Origin: Flavobacterium agrisoli
Lineage (GTDB): Bacteria > Bacteroidota > Bacteroidia > Flavobacteriales > Flavobacteriaceae
Assembly: GCF_016522065.1 (NCBI RefSeq)
Contig: NZ_JAEHFV010000001.1
Location: 682,001-746,000 of the forward strand
Length of the DNA: 64,000 nt
Direction: 5' to 3'
Part shown: in pieces, positions 26,558 through 36,300 of the stretch
How positions within the stretch are numbered: position 1 is the stretch's first letter
Layout: each line of letters starts with the position of its first letter
Program-made: the position numbers and the translations under genes
Notes under the pieces: generated by a model
Databases searched by the model: none
What the model saw: only the letters and a program-made list of their open reading frames with translations
What the model was told of the DNA's origin: nothing

Positions 26558-29347
26558 TTATTTCAATGGATTTCCTTCTTTGTCCAACGAACCCGATTTG
26601 ATGATAATCATTTTGTCTAACTGAATGTATTTTTTGATAGCATCATTAACTTCTCGCAAAGTTGCTTTTTCGATATCTTTGGGGTATTGATCGATATAAG
26701 AAGGTTCTAGACCTCTTTCAACAAAACTCAAAATAGTTCTGGCCATACCGCTTGTAGTAGACATTCCTACTTTAAAACTCCCAATCAAATTTGATTTTTT
26801 ATGCTCCAATTCTGTTGCGGTAATACCATCTTTTACCCATTTATCAACTTGAACCATTGTGGCATCCAATCCTTTTTGAAATAAATTGGGATTGAAAGAC
26901 GCATTTACAAACCAGTAACCTCCCGTAGTAATATTCCCTCCCATTCTAGAAGAAATACTATACGTTAATCCATCATTATCACGAACGGTCTGCATCAATC
27001 GTCCAGCAAATCCGGCTCCTAAAGTGTAATTGGCAATGTAAAACGGAATATAATCGACATCGGCTCTTTTTAAACCGGTGTACTGTCCGATAAACAGCTC
27101 TGCACTTGGTTTTTCTGCAATGGTAATCACTTCGGTTTTTGCAGCAGCTTTTGAAGTTTCTTCAGCTTTTATGGTTTCATTTACACCACCGTTCCAATTT
27201 TTGAATGATTTTTTCAAAGAGGCATTCAAATTAGCTCCTTCGGTATCTCCTACAATTACCAAATGCATCGAGTTGGTTCCGAAATATTTTTTGTGAAACG
27301 CTTTTACTTCTTCTAAAGTGGCATTTTTGATATTCGCCAAATCTTCTTCAACACTTAAACTGTAATTTGGATTTCCTTTTGGATAAATGGCCTGAGATAA
27401 AGCGATTCCTCCTCTTTCGCCTGGATCATTTAAACTTTGCTGAATATTTCCGGTGAACTGCTGTTTTAGATTTTCAAATTCTTTTTGGTCGAATAAAGGC
27501 ATACGTAACTCTTCTGCCAATAAAACAATAACCTGATCCAAATCTTTTTTCAAACATTTAAAACCAATATTAATTTTGGTGGTTGAAGCATTGACACTTA
27601 GATTCACTCCTAATTTTTGCAGTTTTTCAGAAAATTTAAACTTGTCATTAAGCGTCGTTCCTTTGGATAACATAGAAGCTGTTAATGACGAAATCATTGG
27701 ATTTTTGGTTTCGTTTACAAAATTCCCTAAAGAAATACTTGCTGCCACGGTCACAAAATCTTTTGCCGATGTTTTTACTGAAACTACATCTATTCCCGCA
27801 ACTTTTTCTCTTTTAAAAGCCGATGCTGTTTTTTCAATTACATTTTCGTCAAAAGTAATTTCTGATGCATTACTATTTTGTGTTAAAATTTCAGAAGAAG
27901 TTTTTTCATGCGAATGTTCATCTTCTGGATGTCTGTAATAAAACGGTTCTTTTTCAGGCATAAAGTTATTTACCTGAGTCGCATCTTGACTTTGCGAACC
28001 GGTTTGTTTCGGAATAAAATAACCCGTTGTACTTTGATCTTCTACTAAATATTTTTGAGCTACACGCAATACATTGGCTGGTGTTACTTTTTTCAATCGG
28101 TCAACTCCAGTAACAAAATCTGTCCAATCACCAGAAGCAATAGCCTCATTTAATTCTGATGCAATAACGCCAGAACCGTCACGACCTAAAATAGTCTGCG
28201 CGCTAATTTTGGCCACTACAAGGTTTACCTCATCTTGAGTAACGCCTTCTTTCTGAATTTTTGCAATTACTTCGCTAATTTTTGCATCGATATCTTCATG
28301 TTTTGAAGTGGTTGGAAAACCAACTCCAATGGTAAAAAGACCTACTTCTTTAAAGTTCGTAGCACTGGCATACGCATAAATTCCCATTTGGGTATCTACA
28401 AAAGTTTTGTTTAAAATTGCCGAAGGTCCCGAGCCAATAATTTGCCCCAAAATATTCAAAGCTGGTAAATCCTCATGCAGTGCTCCCGGAATTTTATAAG
28501 CTTTGTTGACCACACCTAATTCACCCGGTTTTTTTACCACAATTTTACGTGCCCCGTATTGTTCTGGTTCTTCGGTATAAGGTTGAGGCATTGCATTTGG
28601 CGCTTTCGTAATTTTACCAAAATATTTCTCAATCAGCTCTAAAACATTTTCTTTTTTAAAATCGCCAATAATGGTTAAAGTCGCATTATCAGGCCAGTAA
28701 TAGGTGTTGTAAAAATTACGTAATACTTCGATTGGTGCATTTTCTATATCCGATTTCCAGCCAATTGTAGAATGGTGGTACGGATGCGCAATATAAGCTG
28801 AAGCCCATATTTCTTTATCAAGTAAACTGTTCGGATTATTTTCGCCTCGCTCAAATTCGTTGCGAACTACCGTCATTTCGGCTTCTTTATCTTCTTTCAA
28901 TAATAAAGAATTTCGCATTCTGTCTGCTTCTATTTGCAGTGCCAATTCTATTTTATCACTTGGTAATGTTTCATAATAATTAGTACGGTCGTACCAAGTT
29001 GTTGCATTTAATTGCGCTCCTGTATTTTGTAAAACATCGGTTATAGATCCTTTGTTGCTTTTAATAAATGTTGGAGTTCCTTTAAACATTAAATGTTCTA
29101 AAAGATGTGTTGATCCTGTGTTTCCTAAAACTTCGTGTTTTGATCCTACTCTGTACACAATTTGAACCGTTGCAACTGGCGAAGCATTGTCTTGCAAAAG
29201 CAAAATATTCATTCCGTTTGGTTGGTACAAATATTCTTCTATACCACCTAACTCTTTTATTTTCTTGAAATTAACTAATTTGTTCTGCGCTGAAATAAGC
29301 GTGCAGAATGCTAGTGAGCAATAGCCCAAAAAGATGTATTTTTTCAT
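26558..29347 (-). CDS. M16 family (pitrilysin/insulinase-type) zinc peptidase
   Basis: A 929-residue peptidase with a signal peptide (about 1-20), so it acts in the periplasm. The inverted zinc motif HxxEH is H81-L-L-E84-H85, and the third ligand is near E164 in TVVRNEFERG. It is a fused two-domain enzyme: the first half is catalytic and the second half (from about 500) is an inactive M16-type partner with the usual R/Y segment (GLTYSISSRMGG). M16 enzymes enclose and cut small peptides. Its position behind a SusCD pair and two TlpA proteins suggests that it digests imported peptides. A hairpin lies between it and the upstream tlpA-like gene. Confidence 0.94.
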   Translation of the reverse strand: MKKYIFLGYCSLAFCTLISAQNKLVNFKKIKELGGIEEYLYQPNGMNILLLQDNASPVATVQIVYRVGSKHEVLGNTGSTHLLEHLMFKGTPTFIKSNKGSITDVLQNTGAQLNATTWYDRTNYYETLPSDKIELALQIEADRMRNSLLLKEDKEAEMTVVRNEFERGENNPNSLLDKEIWASAYIAHPYHHSTIGWKSDIENAPIEVLRNFYNTYYWPDNATLTIIGDFKKENVLELIEKYFGKITKAPNAMPQPYTEEPEQYGARKIVVKKPGELGVVNKAYKIPGALHEDLPALNILGQIIGSGPSAILNKTFVDTQMGIYAYASATNFKEVGLFTIGVGFPTTSKHEDIDAKISEVIAKIQKEGVTQDEVNLVVAKISAQTILGRDGSGVIASELNEAIASGDWTDFVTGVDRLKKVTPANVLRVAQKYLVEDQSTTGYFIPKQTGSQSQDATQVNNFMPEKEPFYYRHPEDEHSHEKTSSEILTQNSNASEITFDENVIEKTASAFKREKVAGIDVVSVKTSAKDFVTVAASISLGNFVNETKNPMISSLTASMLSKGTTLNDKFKFSEKLQKLGVNLSVNASTTKINIGFKCLKKDLDQVIVLLAEELRMPLFDQKEFENLKQQFTGNIQQSLNDPGERGGIALSQAIYPKGNPNYSLSVEEDLANIKNATLEEVKAFHKKYFGTNSMHLVIVGDTEGANLNASLKKSFKNWNGGVNETIKAEETSKAAAKTEVITIAEKPSAELFIGQYTGLKRADVDYIPFYIANYTLGAGFAGRLMQTVRDNDGLTYSISSRMGGNITTGGYWFVNASFNPNLFQKGLDATMVQVDKWVKDGITATELEHKKSNLIGSFKVGMSTTSGMARTILSFVERGLEPSYIDQYPKDIEKATLREVNDAIKKYIQLDKMIIIKSGSLDKEGNPLK

Positions 29348-29368
29348 TTTTTATGATTGAGGTTTTTA

Positions 29369-29400
29369 GCCCTTTCAGCTTTATTATGATTTGAAAGGGC
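29369..29400 (-). other. Stable intergenic hairpin without T-run
   Basis: GCCCTTTCA and TGAAAGGGC pair perfectly (9 bp) around a 14-base loop. It is 10 bp after the TlpA-like stop codon and 21 bp before the M16 start. No T-run follows on the minus strand, so it is more likely a processing or stabilising hairpin than a terminator. Confidence 0.65.
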
Positions 29401-29410
29401 ATAAAAGTTA

Positions 29411-30544
29411 TTATGATTTACTAAAAATTTCTTTGAGTTTTGATTGAAGTTCTTCTTCTCTAAGATTTTTGGCGACGATTTTTCCGTCAGGTCCAATTAA
29501 GTAGTTGGTTGGTACCAATTTTACTCCATACAAAACGGCTACTTCATTCTTCCAGCCTTTTAAATCCGAAACGTGTGTCCAAGTTAGTCCGTCTTTTTCG
29601 ATGGCTTTTTCCCAAAGATTCTTTTTATCATCTAATGAAACGCCTAACACATCAAAACCTTTATCGTGATAGGTTTTGTAAGCTAAAACTACATTCGGAT
29701 TTTCTTTTCGGCAGGGTCCGCACCAGCTTGCCCAGAAATCAACCAAAACGTATTTTCCTTTGTAATCAGATAATTTTACGATTTTTCCGTTGATATCAGT
29801 TTGCGAAAATTCAGGTGCAGTTGTGCCAACAGCTGTTTTTTCGTTTAATTTGATTCCTTCATTAATTTTTTTACCGAAATAAGATTTTTGAATCTCAGGA
29901 GTCAAAATAGCAAAATATTCTTTTACCTGTTCTGGAGTTCCGTAGGTTACCAAACGATCTTCTAAAACCAATGCTGCGGCAACCTTATCTTTATGTGATG
30001 TAATAAATTTGAAAGTCAGATCATCTGCCATGGTCTGTAAGTCTTTCCATTTTTTATCCATCATCGCTTGTTGCTCAGCTGTAAGTTTTACTTTTCCGTT
30101 TTGGGTTAAGGAATCAGATAGTTTGTAAACAGGGCCTGCAACATTCTGTATCTTTTTAAACTCGTTTTTATAATATGAACTATAAATAGAATCTTGAGTT
30201 GCTCCTGATAATTTCGCCATATAAACAGAATCTTTATGTGCCGTAAATCCAATTGTTTCATTAGATAAAACAAATATTTTTCCGTACTCCTGTCCTTTTA
30301 GTTTGATGCTATATCGCATTGGCTCTTCGACTTTTCCCGCAAAAGTAAATTTACCTTCAACGATTTTAGCAGAATCTTTCACTACGCTTTTATCACCATC
30401 AACAAATTCTAAATAAACCATTCCTTCTTTTTGTCCCGGAATGCTACCGTTGATAGTAAACCCTTCTTCTTTTTTTGAGCAGGAAGTAAAAGTGGTTACA
30501 AGCGCTAAAGCCAATAAACCTGATTGTAAAATTGTTTTTTTCAT
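29411..30544 (-). CDS. TlpA-like thiol oxidoreductase lipoprotein (DUF4369 + thioredoxin fold)
   Basis: A 377-residue lipoprotein: the signal peptide ends in a lipobox with C22 (TFTSCSKKEE). The N-terminal half is a DUF4369 beta-rich domain (about 28-120), followed by a helical linker, and the C-terminal half is a TlpA/thioredoxin domain with C275-G-P-C278 in FWASWCGPCRKENPN. Proteins of this type reduce disulfides in the periplasm. It and the next protein are paralogues, but only this one has a lipobox. Electrons could come from the DsbD-like protein encoded downstream. Confidence 0.92.
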   Translation of the reverse strand: MKKTILQSGLLALALVTTFTSCSKKEEGFTINGSIPGQKEGMVYLEFVDGDKSVVKDSAKIVEGKFTFAGKVEEPMRYSIKLKGQEYGKIFVLSNETIGFTAHKDSVYMAKLSGATQDSIYSSYYKNEFKKIQNVAGPVYKLSDSLTQNGKVKLTAEQQAMMDKKWKDLQTMADDLTFKFITSHKDKVAAALVLEDRLVTYGTPEQVKEYFAILTPEIQKSYFGKKINEGIKLNEKTAVGTTAPEFSQTDINGKIVKLSDYKGKYVLVDFWASWCGPCRKENPNVVLAYKTYHDKGFDVLGVSLDDKKNLWEKAIEKDGLTWTHVSDLKGWKNEVAVLYGVKLVPTNYLIGPDGKIVAKNLREEELQSKLKEIFSKS

Positions 30545-30572
30545 GTTATTATTTTTATATTTTTTTGCAAAT

Positions 30573-30596
30573 TTTCAATCTTTCAATCTTTCAATT
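30573..30596. repeat. Three-unit octamer repeat between the tlpA-like genes
   Basis: TTTCAATC occurs twice in direct succession, then TTTCAATT, in the 78-bp gap between the paralogous genes. No other feature is visible in the gap. Confidence 0.7.
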
Positions 30597-30622
30597 TTTA
30601 AATTTTTTAATCTTAAACAATA

Positions 30623-31822
30623 TTATGATTTTAATAACTCTTTTAATTTAGCCTCTAAAGCTTCACCACGCAAATCAGTAGCTATGATTGTTCCGTTTTT
30701 ATCCATTAGAAAAGTAGCCGGAATGGCTTTCACATTAAACGATTTACTCACCACATCGTTGTCTAACAAGTTTGGCCAAGACATATTTTCTTTAGTCAAA
30801 GCAGTATTCCAGGCCTTTTGATTGTCATCAGTAGAAATACTTAAAATTTCAAAACCTTTAGCAGCAAATTCAGTATAAGCTTTTTTTAGATTTGGAATTT
30901 CTTTACGACAAGGTGCACACCAAGAAGCCCAAAAATCAATTAAAATATATTCTTTCCTATTGGCAATATCTTTAATTGAAACCGATTTTCCTTCTTTATC
31001 TTTTAATTCAAATGCGGCTACACTCGTTCCTACCAATGATTTTGGATTTACCTCAGCATCAGCCAATTTTCCGTAATAACTGTTTTTAGCTGTTTCTGAG
31101 AATTGATCAAAAAGAGGTTTTTGTTGTGGCGTTAAATAAGAGAATTGAGACATCATGAAAAACGGTCCCCACCAAGAATCTTTATGACGTACAATTAAAT
31201 CGGTCATGCTTTTTTCAACATTTGTAAAAAAAGCTTTTTCATCGGCCTCGAATTTTTTCCAAACCGGAAGATTTTGCAAGGAGTCTAACTTTTTAGTCTC
31301 TTTTTCTTTTCTGGCTTCACCAATTAATTTGCTTACTTCATCCGATTCTTTGGTATGATAAGCAGCGTAGGCTTTATCCAAATCACCTCGATAAGCCGTT
31401 TCTTTTTTAAAATATGCATCCGATTTAGAACCTGTAAAAACGGTATTTTTGAATGTTATTCTTTTATTTTCATCAGATCCCATCTCTGCATTTGAAGTAA
31501 GATTCATTTTAGAATTTTCGAGCATTACCGAAATAAAACCTTGATTTTTGCCAAAAACCAAATAATACAAACGTGGTTCGGCAAGGCTTCCTGAAAATAC
31601 AAATTTCCCATTTTTAACAATAGTTTCTGCCACAGCAGGATCTGATGAATGCGTTGCACCTGGAGTTAATTTTACAGTAATTCCATCTTCAAGCCCCTTT
31701 ATGGTTGCTTCAAGAGTATACGAAGAAGCAACTGATGTGATTGTTTTTTGTGCCTGAATATTATTTGAAATAACAAATAAACAGATGCACAATCCTACTA
31801 TTTTAAATTTAATTGTGTTCAT
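30623..31822 (-). CDS. TlpA-like thiol oxidoreductase, periplasmic (DUF4369 + thioredoxin fold)
   Basis: A 399-residue periplasmic protein. The signal peptide (about 1-24, ending NNIQAQ) has no lipobox, unlike its paralogue downstream. It has an N-terminal DUF4369-like beta domain, a charged helical middle (about 135-210) and a TlpA domain with C302-A-P-C305 in FWASWCAPCRKEIPNL. It probably works with its lipoprotein paralogue on the same kind of disulfide substrate at another location. The start lies 20 bp after the terminator-like hairpin that follows susD. Confidence 0.92.
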   Translation of the reverse strand: MNTIKFKIVGLCICLFVISNNIQAQKTITSVASSYTLEATIKGLEDGITVKLTPGATHSSDPAVAETIVKNGKFVFSGSLAEPRLYYLVFGKNQGFISVMLENSKMNLTSNAEMGSDENKRITFKNTVFTGSKSDAYFKKETAYRGDLDKAYAAYHTKESDEVSKLIGEARKEKETKKLDSLQNLPVWKKFEADEKAFFTNVEKSMTDLIVRHKDSWWGPFFMMSQFSYLTPQQKPLFDQFSETAKNSYYGKLADAEVNPKSLVGTSVAAFELKDKEGKSVSIKDIANRKEYILIDFWASWCAPCRKEIPNLKKAYTEFAAKGFEILSISTDDNQKAWNTALTKENMSWPNLLDNDVVSKSFNVKAIPATFLMDKNGTIIATDLRGEALEAKLKELLKS

Positions 31823-31841
31823 TTTTTGATTGATATATTAT

Positions 31842-31881
31842 AAAAAAAGCTTCCCTTTCGAAAATCCTACTTAGGAAGCTT
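31842..31881 (-). terminator. Terminator-like hairpin after susD
   Basis: On the minus strand AAGCTTCCT pairs with GGGAAGCTT (nine pairs, one U-G wobble; on the plus strand that pair would be C-A), then a run of Ts. It lies nine bases after the susD stop and 20 bp before the next ATG, so it should reduce expression of the genes that follow. Confidence 0.8.
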
Positions 31882-31889
31882 AGTGATTT

Positions 31890-33293
31890 TTATTTATCTA
31901 CATTTTGTGTTAGGGTTCCATTACCCGGATTTTTTGTTGCCCCTTGTGGGAAAGGCATCGTCCACATGTGTGAAGTTGCCGATAAAGTATACGTAGTACC
32001 TCCTTCAACTTTAGACAAACTAAACGGATAAGTCCCTTCGGCATTTAAACGGCGTGCGTCTGCAAAAGGTATTAAGGTTAAAATAAGCTCGTTCCGTTTG
32101 GTATTGAAAATGGCATTTAAAGCAGTTGCTTTATCTGTAGTAGTAATATCGGCATAGTTTGCAGGTAAAATTCTGGTTTTACGCACTGTGTTCAAAAGCG
32201 TCAAAGCATCAGCTATTTGTCCTGCACGAGCCAAGCATTCGGCTTTAATTAAATACACCTCTACTGTAGTGATGCCTCCAAAATTATACATTCCAGATAA
32301 AGTAGAATAATAATACGTATCGGCACCAACAGTTCTTAATTTCCAACGTGATTTAAAGCGCACATCACCCGTTTCAAAGCGTGCTGCTCTATCAACCGGA
32401 ATACTTAATTCTCTGCCCAACGAATAGCTAGAACCATGTCTAAACGTGTAATTTTCGGTATAGTTATATCCCATCGGAGAAGCTACTGTTGTATAGGAAT
32501 TAGGCGTATCAATAATGGTCTTATTAGTATTATAAAACCCAACCCAATCGTACAATTTATTATTTTCAGCCAAAGCCAAATCAGCAAATTTTAAAGCTTC
32601 TGTATAATTATTCATTTGCAAATAAACACGAGCCGAAAAAGCGTAACCTGCTCCTAAATTGGGATGCAAAGCCGTTTGCGAAACCTTTGGCAAAAACGGT
32701 ATGGCTTCGTTAACATCTTTCAAAATGAAATCATACATTTCCTGAATAGTAACTTGTTTGCTTGGCGCATTAATGCTGGCACTAGTAATCAACGGAACTG
32801 ATAGTTTGCCCGCATTTCCTGTAGTATACGTATCGGCATAAAAATTCACCAAATTAAAGTACGACATGGCGCGCAACATTTTAGCCTCTGCCCAAACAAT
32901 TCTTTTTTCTGCATCTGTAGCTTCAGTTGCCGTTAAAACATTTTCGATAATTAAATTGAAAGATGAAATTCCGGCATAACTTCTGTAGTATGTAGTTTCA
33001 TCAGCCTGATTTAAATCGATACGATCTGCAGTTTCATCCCAAAAATAATTGGCATTTGTTAAACGGTAATAGGCTAAATTTGCCACCGTTTGAAAACGGT
33101 CATTCATTAAAGTTAAAGCCTGCTCAACATTCACCACTTGATTACCGTATTCATCTCGAATAAATGCCTCGTAATCGGCTAATGTGGTTGGTACTTTAGA
33201 TCCTTTTGGCACATCATCCAAATAATTCTCGCAAGAGGCAAAAACTACTCCTAATGCTAAAACGCAAAGTATATTTTTATATATTTTTTTCAT
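31890..33293 (-). CDS. RagB/SusD-family nutrient-uptake lipoprotein
   Basis: A 467-residue surface lipoprotein with a lipobox cysteine at C21 (VVFASCENYLDDVPKG). SusD proteins form a lid over the SusC barrel and bind the substrate outside the cell. The helical repeat region includes the conserved AEAKMLRAMSYFNLVNFYAD segment, and the C-terminus carries the family sequence around NELILTLIPFADARRLN. It follows susC after 18 bp. The partner genes suggest a peptide rather than a glycan: no carbohydrate-active enzyme is encoded nearby. Confidence 0.95.
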   Translation of the reverse strand: MKKIYKNILCVLALGVVFASCENYLDDVPKGSKVPTTLADYEAFIRDEYGNQVVNVEQALTLMNDRFQTVANLAYYRLTNANYFWDETADRIDLNQADETTYYRSYAGISSFNLIIENVLTATEATDAEKRIVWAEAKMLRAMSYFNLVNFYADTYTTGNAGKLSVPLITSASINAPSKQVTIQEMYDFILKDVNEAIPFLPKVSQTALHPNLGAGYAFSARVYLQMNNYTEALKFADLALAENNKLYDWVGFYNTNKTIIDTPNSYTTVASPMGYNYTENYTFRHGSSYSLGRELSIPVDRAARFETGDVRFKSRWKLRTVGADTYYYSTLSGMYNFGGITTVEVYLIKAECLARAGQIADALTLLNTVRKTRILPANYADITTTDKATALNAIFNTKRNELILTLIPFADARRLNAEGTYPFSLSKVEGGTTYTLSATSHMWTMPFPQGATKNPGNGTLTQNVDK

Positions 33294-33311
33294 CTTGTAG
33301 TCTTTTTAAAA

Positions 33312-36300
33312 TTAGAAATTAACATTTACACCCATTACAAAACTTGGAGACTGAAATCCGCCCAACATGTATTTGGCATCTCTACTTTTAGCCCAAGTGT
33401 ATACATTTTCTGCATTTAAATTGAAGCGTACGTTATCTAGTTTTACTTTATTTATCAAGTTTTTAGGCATTTGATAAGCTAATGAAATATTACTCAATCT
33501 CACATTTGAAGCATCCAGAATATTGATATCGGCATAGCGGTAAATGTCACGAGAAGCATAATTAAAATCTGCTTCATATTCGTATACCGCACGCGGGATA
33601 TTTGTAAAAGCTTCGTCTCCGGGATTCTGCCAACGATTTGCAATATCTTTATTAACCACAGTAATATCGGTAACATAACCACCCATAGCACTATTATAAT
33701 TATTATTCAACATTGGTAAAAAAGTGTTACGCATTTTATGACCTAATTCATAGATAAACAAAGCCGAAAGCGAGAAGTTTTTATAGTTTACAGCAGTATG
33801 AAAAGAACCACTCTGTGTTGGCACTGTCGTTCCGTAATCTTCTATAGCTTCTAAATCGGCCGGGTTATAAATGACAGCCTCTCCCGAAGCATCATATACC
33901 TGAGGCAAACCAGTACTGCTTAAACCTGCCCATTTGTAACCATAAATAGAATTATAGTTTTTACCTACTCTTGGATAAGCTGATGGATAATCCAATTGTA
34001 AATAATACACTGGAGCTTCTACATCTACATAATCTACCTTATTTTTGTTGTAAGCATATAAAACAGAGGCATCCCAAGCAAAAGAAGGTGTTTTAATGAT
34101 AGTTCCACTTAAACTTACTTCAAAACCTTTGTTGGTCATTTTACCATTATTTATTGTATAAGTTGAATATCCAAAACCTTCTGTAGGCACTCCGGTACTG
34201 CTTGCTAACAAATCATCTCCTTTTTTGTTATAGACATCAAAAGTTCCGTTTAAACGGTTTTGGAACATGGCAAAATCCAGACCAATATTGGTTGTCGTGG
34301 TTTTCTCCCAAGATAATTCTGGGTTTGGTCTGGAACTTACTGTTCCTTGTACTCCACCAACATTGTTATTTGTGTTGTAATAAGCGGTTAGATATGGCGC
34401 CGAATTTTTGGCAACATTACCACCAATACCATAGGAACCTCGTAATTTTAAAGTATTAACCCAATCTACATCAAAAAAGGATTCGTTGTTGATATTCCAT
34501 CCAGCACCCGCAGACCATGTTGGTTTGTTTTGGTACTTATTATCGGTTCCCCAAAGATTGGAACGATCCCAACGCAAACTTCCAGTAAATGAAAACCTTC
34601 TGTCATACACATATCCAATAGTACTGTATAATGAAACATAACGGTTTAACAATTCTTTTTCGTTAGAAAAATCATTTATTGACATATAACCATTAAAAAC
34701 ATTTCCGTAAACTCCTAGTAAACTTGATTGATTGACAGGTTTAAAAGTCAAAGTTTGTTCGTCCCAACCATAACGAGTATCATCTCGGTATTCTACTTTG
34801 TTATGACGGATTTCCATACCTGCAATAGCAGAAACATCGTGTTTTCCGTTAAAAACTTGTTCAAAATTTAACTGTTGACGAAAATTATACGCATTGGTAA
34901 ACTGATTCGTTTCTTTTAAAATATCACCATAAGGCAGGTTGTAAACGGCTGCATTATTGGCAATGGTTACCATTCCGTTTACCTGACTTCTTACACTATA
35001 TGATTCTTTTTCTCTTGTATAATTGGTACGATCCACTCCGTACTCGTATTGAAACATGGCATTATAACTAAAAGCATGACTGAATTTTACATTAAATTTT
35101 GCAAAAGTTCGGTTTATGAAACTTTTAGTATTGCTTACATTTCTGCCCAATTCTTCCATCGGCGTGATGTCCATATTATATAAACCATAATTCTGCATAG
35201 ATTGCAACGTAAAATTGTTATAACGTGAAGCTGCAATAGAAGTAAAATACGAACCATCATTGTTTACCAATTGGTTGTAAGGTTGAAATTTAAATCCTGG
35301 GGTAAAAGCATTATAATTCTGAAAATCACTGGTGCCAAAATTCATATAGGTTCCTAAATCCAAAGACAACCAACTGTTGATTTGTGTTGAATTTTTAAGG
35401 TTAAGACCCACGGTTTGGTTTTCAGAATAAATATCTTCTAATTTGTTGTCTTTGTAGGTTAAAGAAGCATTAAAACTATTGCTTTCGGATGCTTTTCCTA
35501 AACTGATATTGTGTTGTGTAGCAAACTGATCGCGTTTGGCATATCGCGCCACATCATCATAATATTTGTAACCTTGAGCAGCCAATTGATTCAGTTGATT
35601 GTTAGCCTCTGTTTGTGAAATAACACCTGAATATCCTTTCAAAATAGTTTGCATTCCTAAACTCGTAAAAGCAGCATTATTAAGTAAAGATTGTGCATAA
35701 GTGCTTGCATTTGCTCCCTGTAAATTAGGATTATTAGCAGCCCAACCTCTTTCTAAACCAATAATATCGGCAGAATCGGTTAGGTTATCTGTATAATTTC
35801 GATAAGGTGTTACGGTCAAATTACTAGAAAACGAGATATTGGTTTTTCCTGCTTTAGCCTTTTTGGTGGTAATAACCACAACACCATTCGCGGCGCGCGC
35901 ACCATAAATAGAGGAAGCTGCAGCATCTTTTAAAACCGTAATCGTTTCAATATCTTCTAGGTTTAAATTTGGAAGGTTTTCTTCTAAATTAAATGTTGCA
36001 TTATACTTTGTGTTTTCAATCGGAAAACCGTCTATAACGTATAAAGGAGTTGTGGTTCCCCTCATTGTTGTAGTTCCACGAATTTTCCCGTCTTGGTATC
36101 CTACAATACGACCTTCTAAAATTTTATCCAAACTGTTTAAACGTTGCTCTTTAAAATCTTCTGATTTTAATTTTGAGAAAGAACCCGTGGCTTGTTCAGC
36201 CGAAATGTTTTGGTAACCTGTAGTTAAAACCACTTCGCCAAGTTCAAATGTGTCTTCTTTCAAAACCACATTAATTAGACTTCTGCCCTCCACTTTAATT

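Noticed and set aside
29369..29400. Intrinsic terminator between the tlpA-like and M16 genes
   Set aside because: Perfect stem but no T-run on either side; described as a hairpin only.
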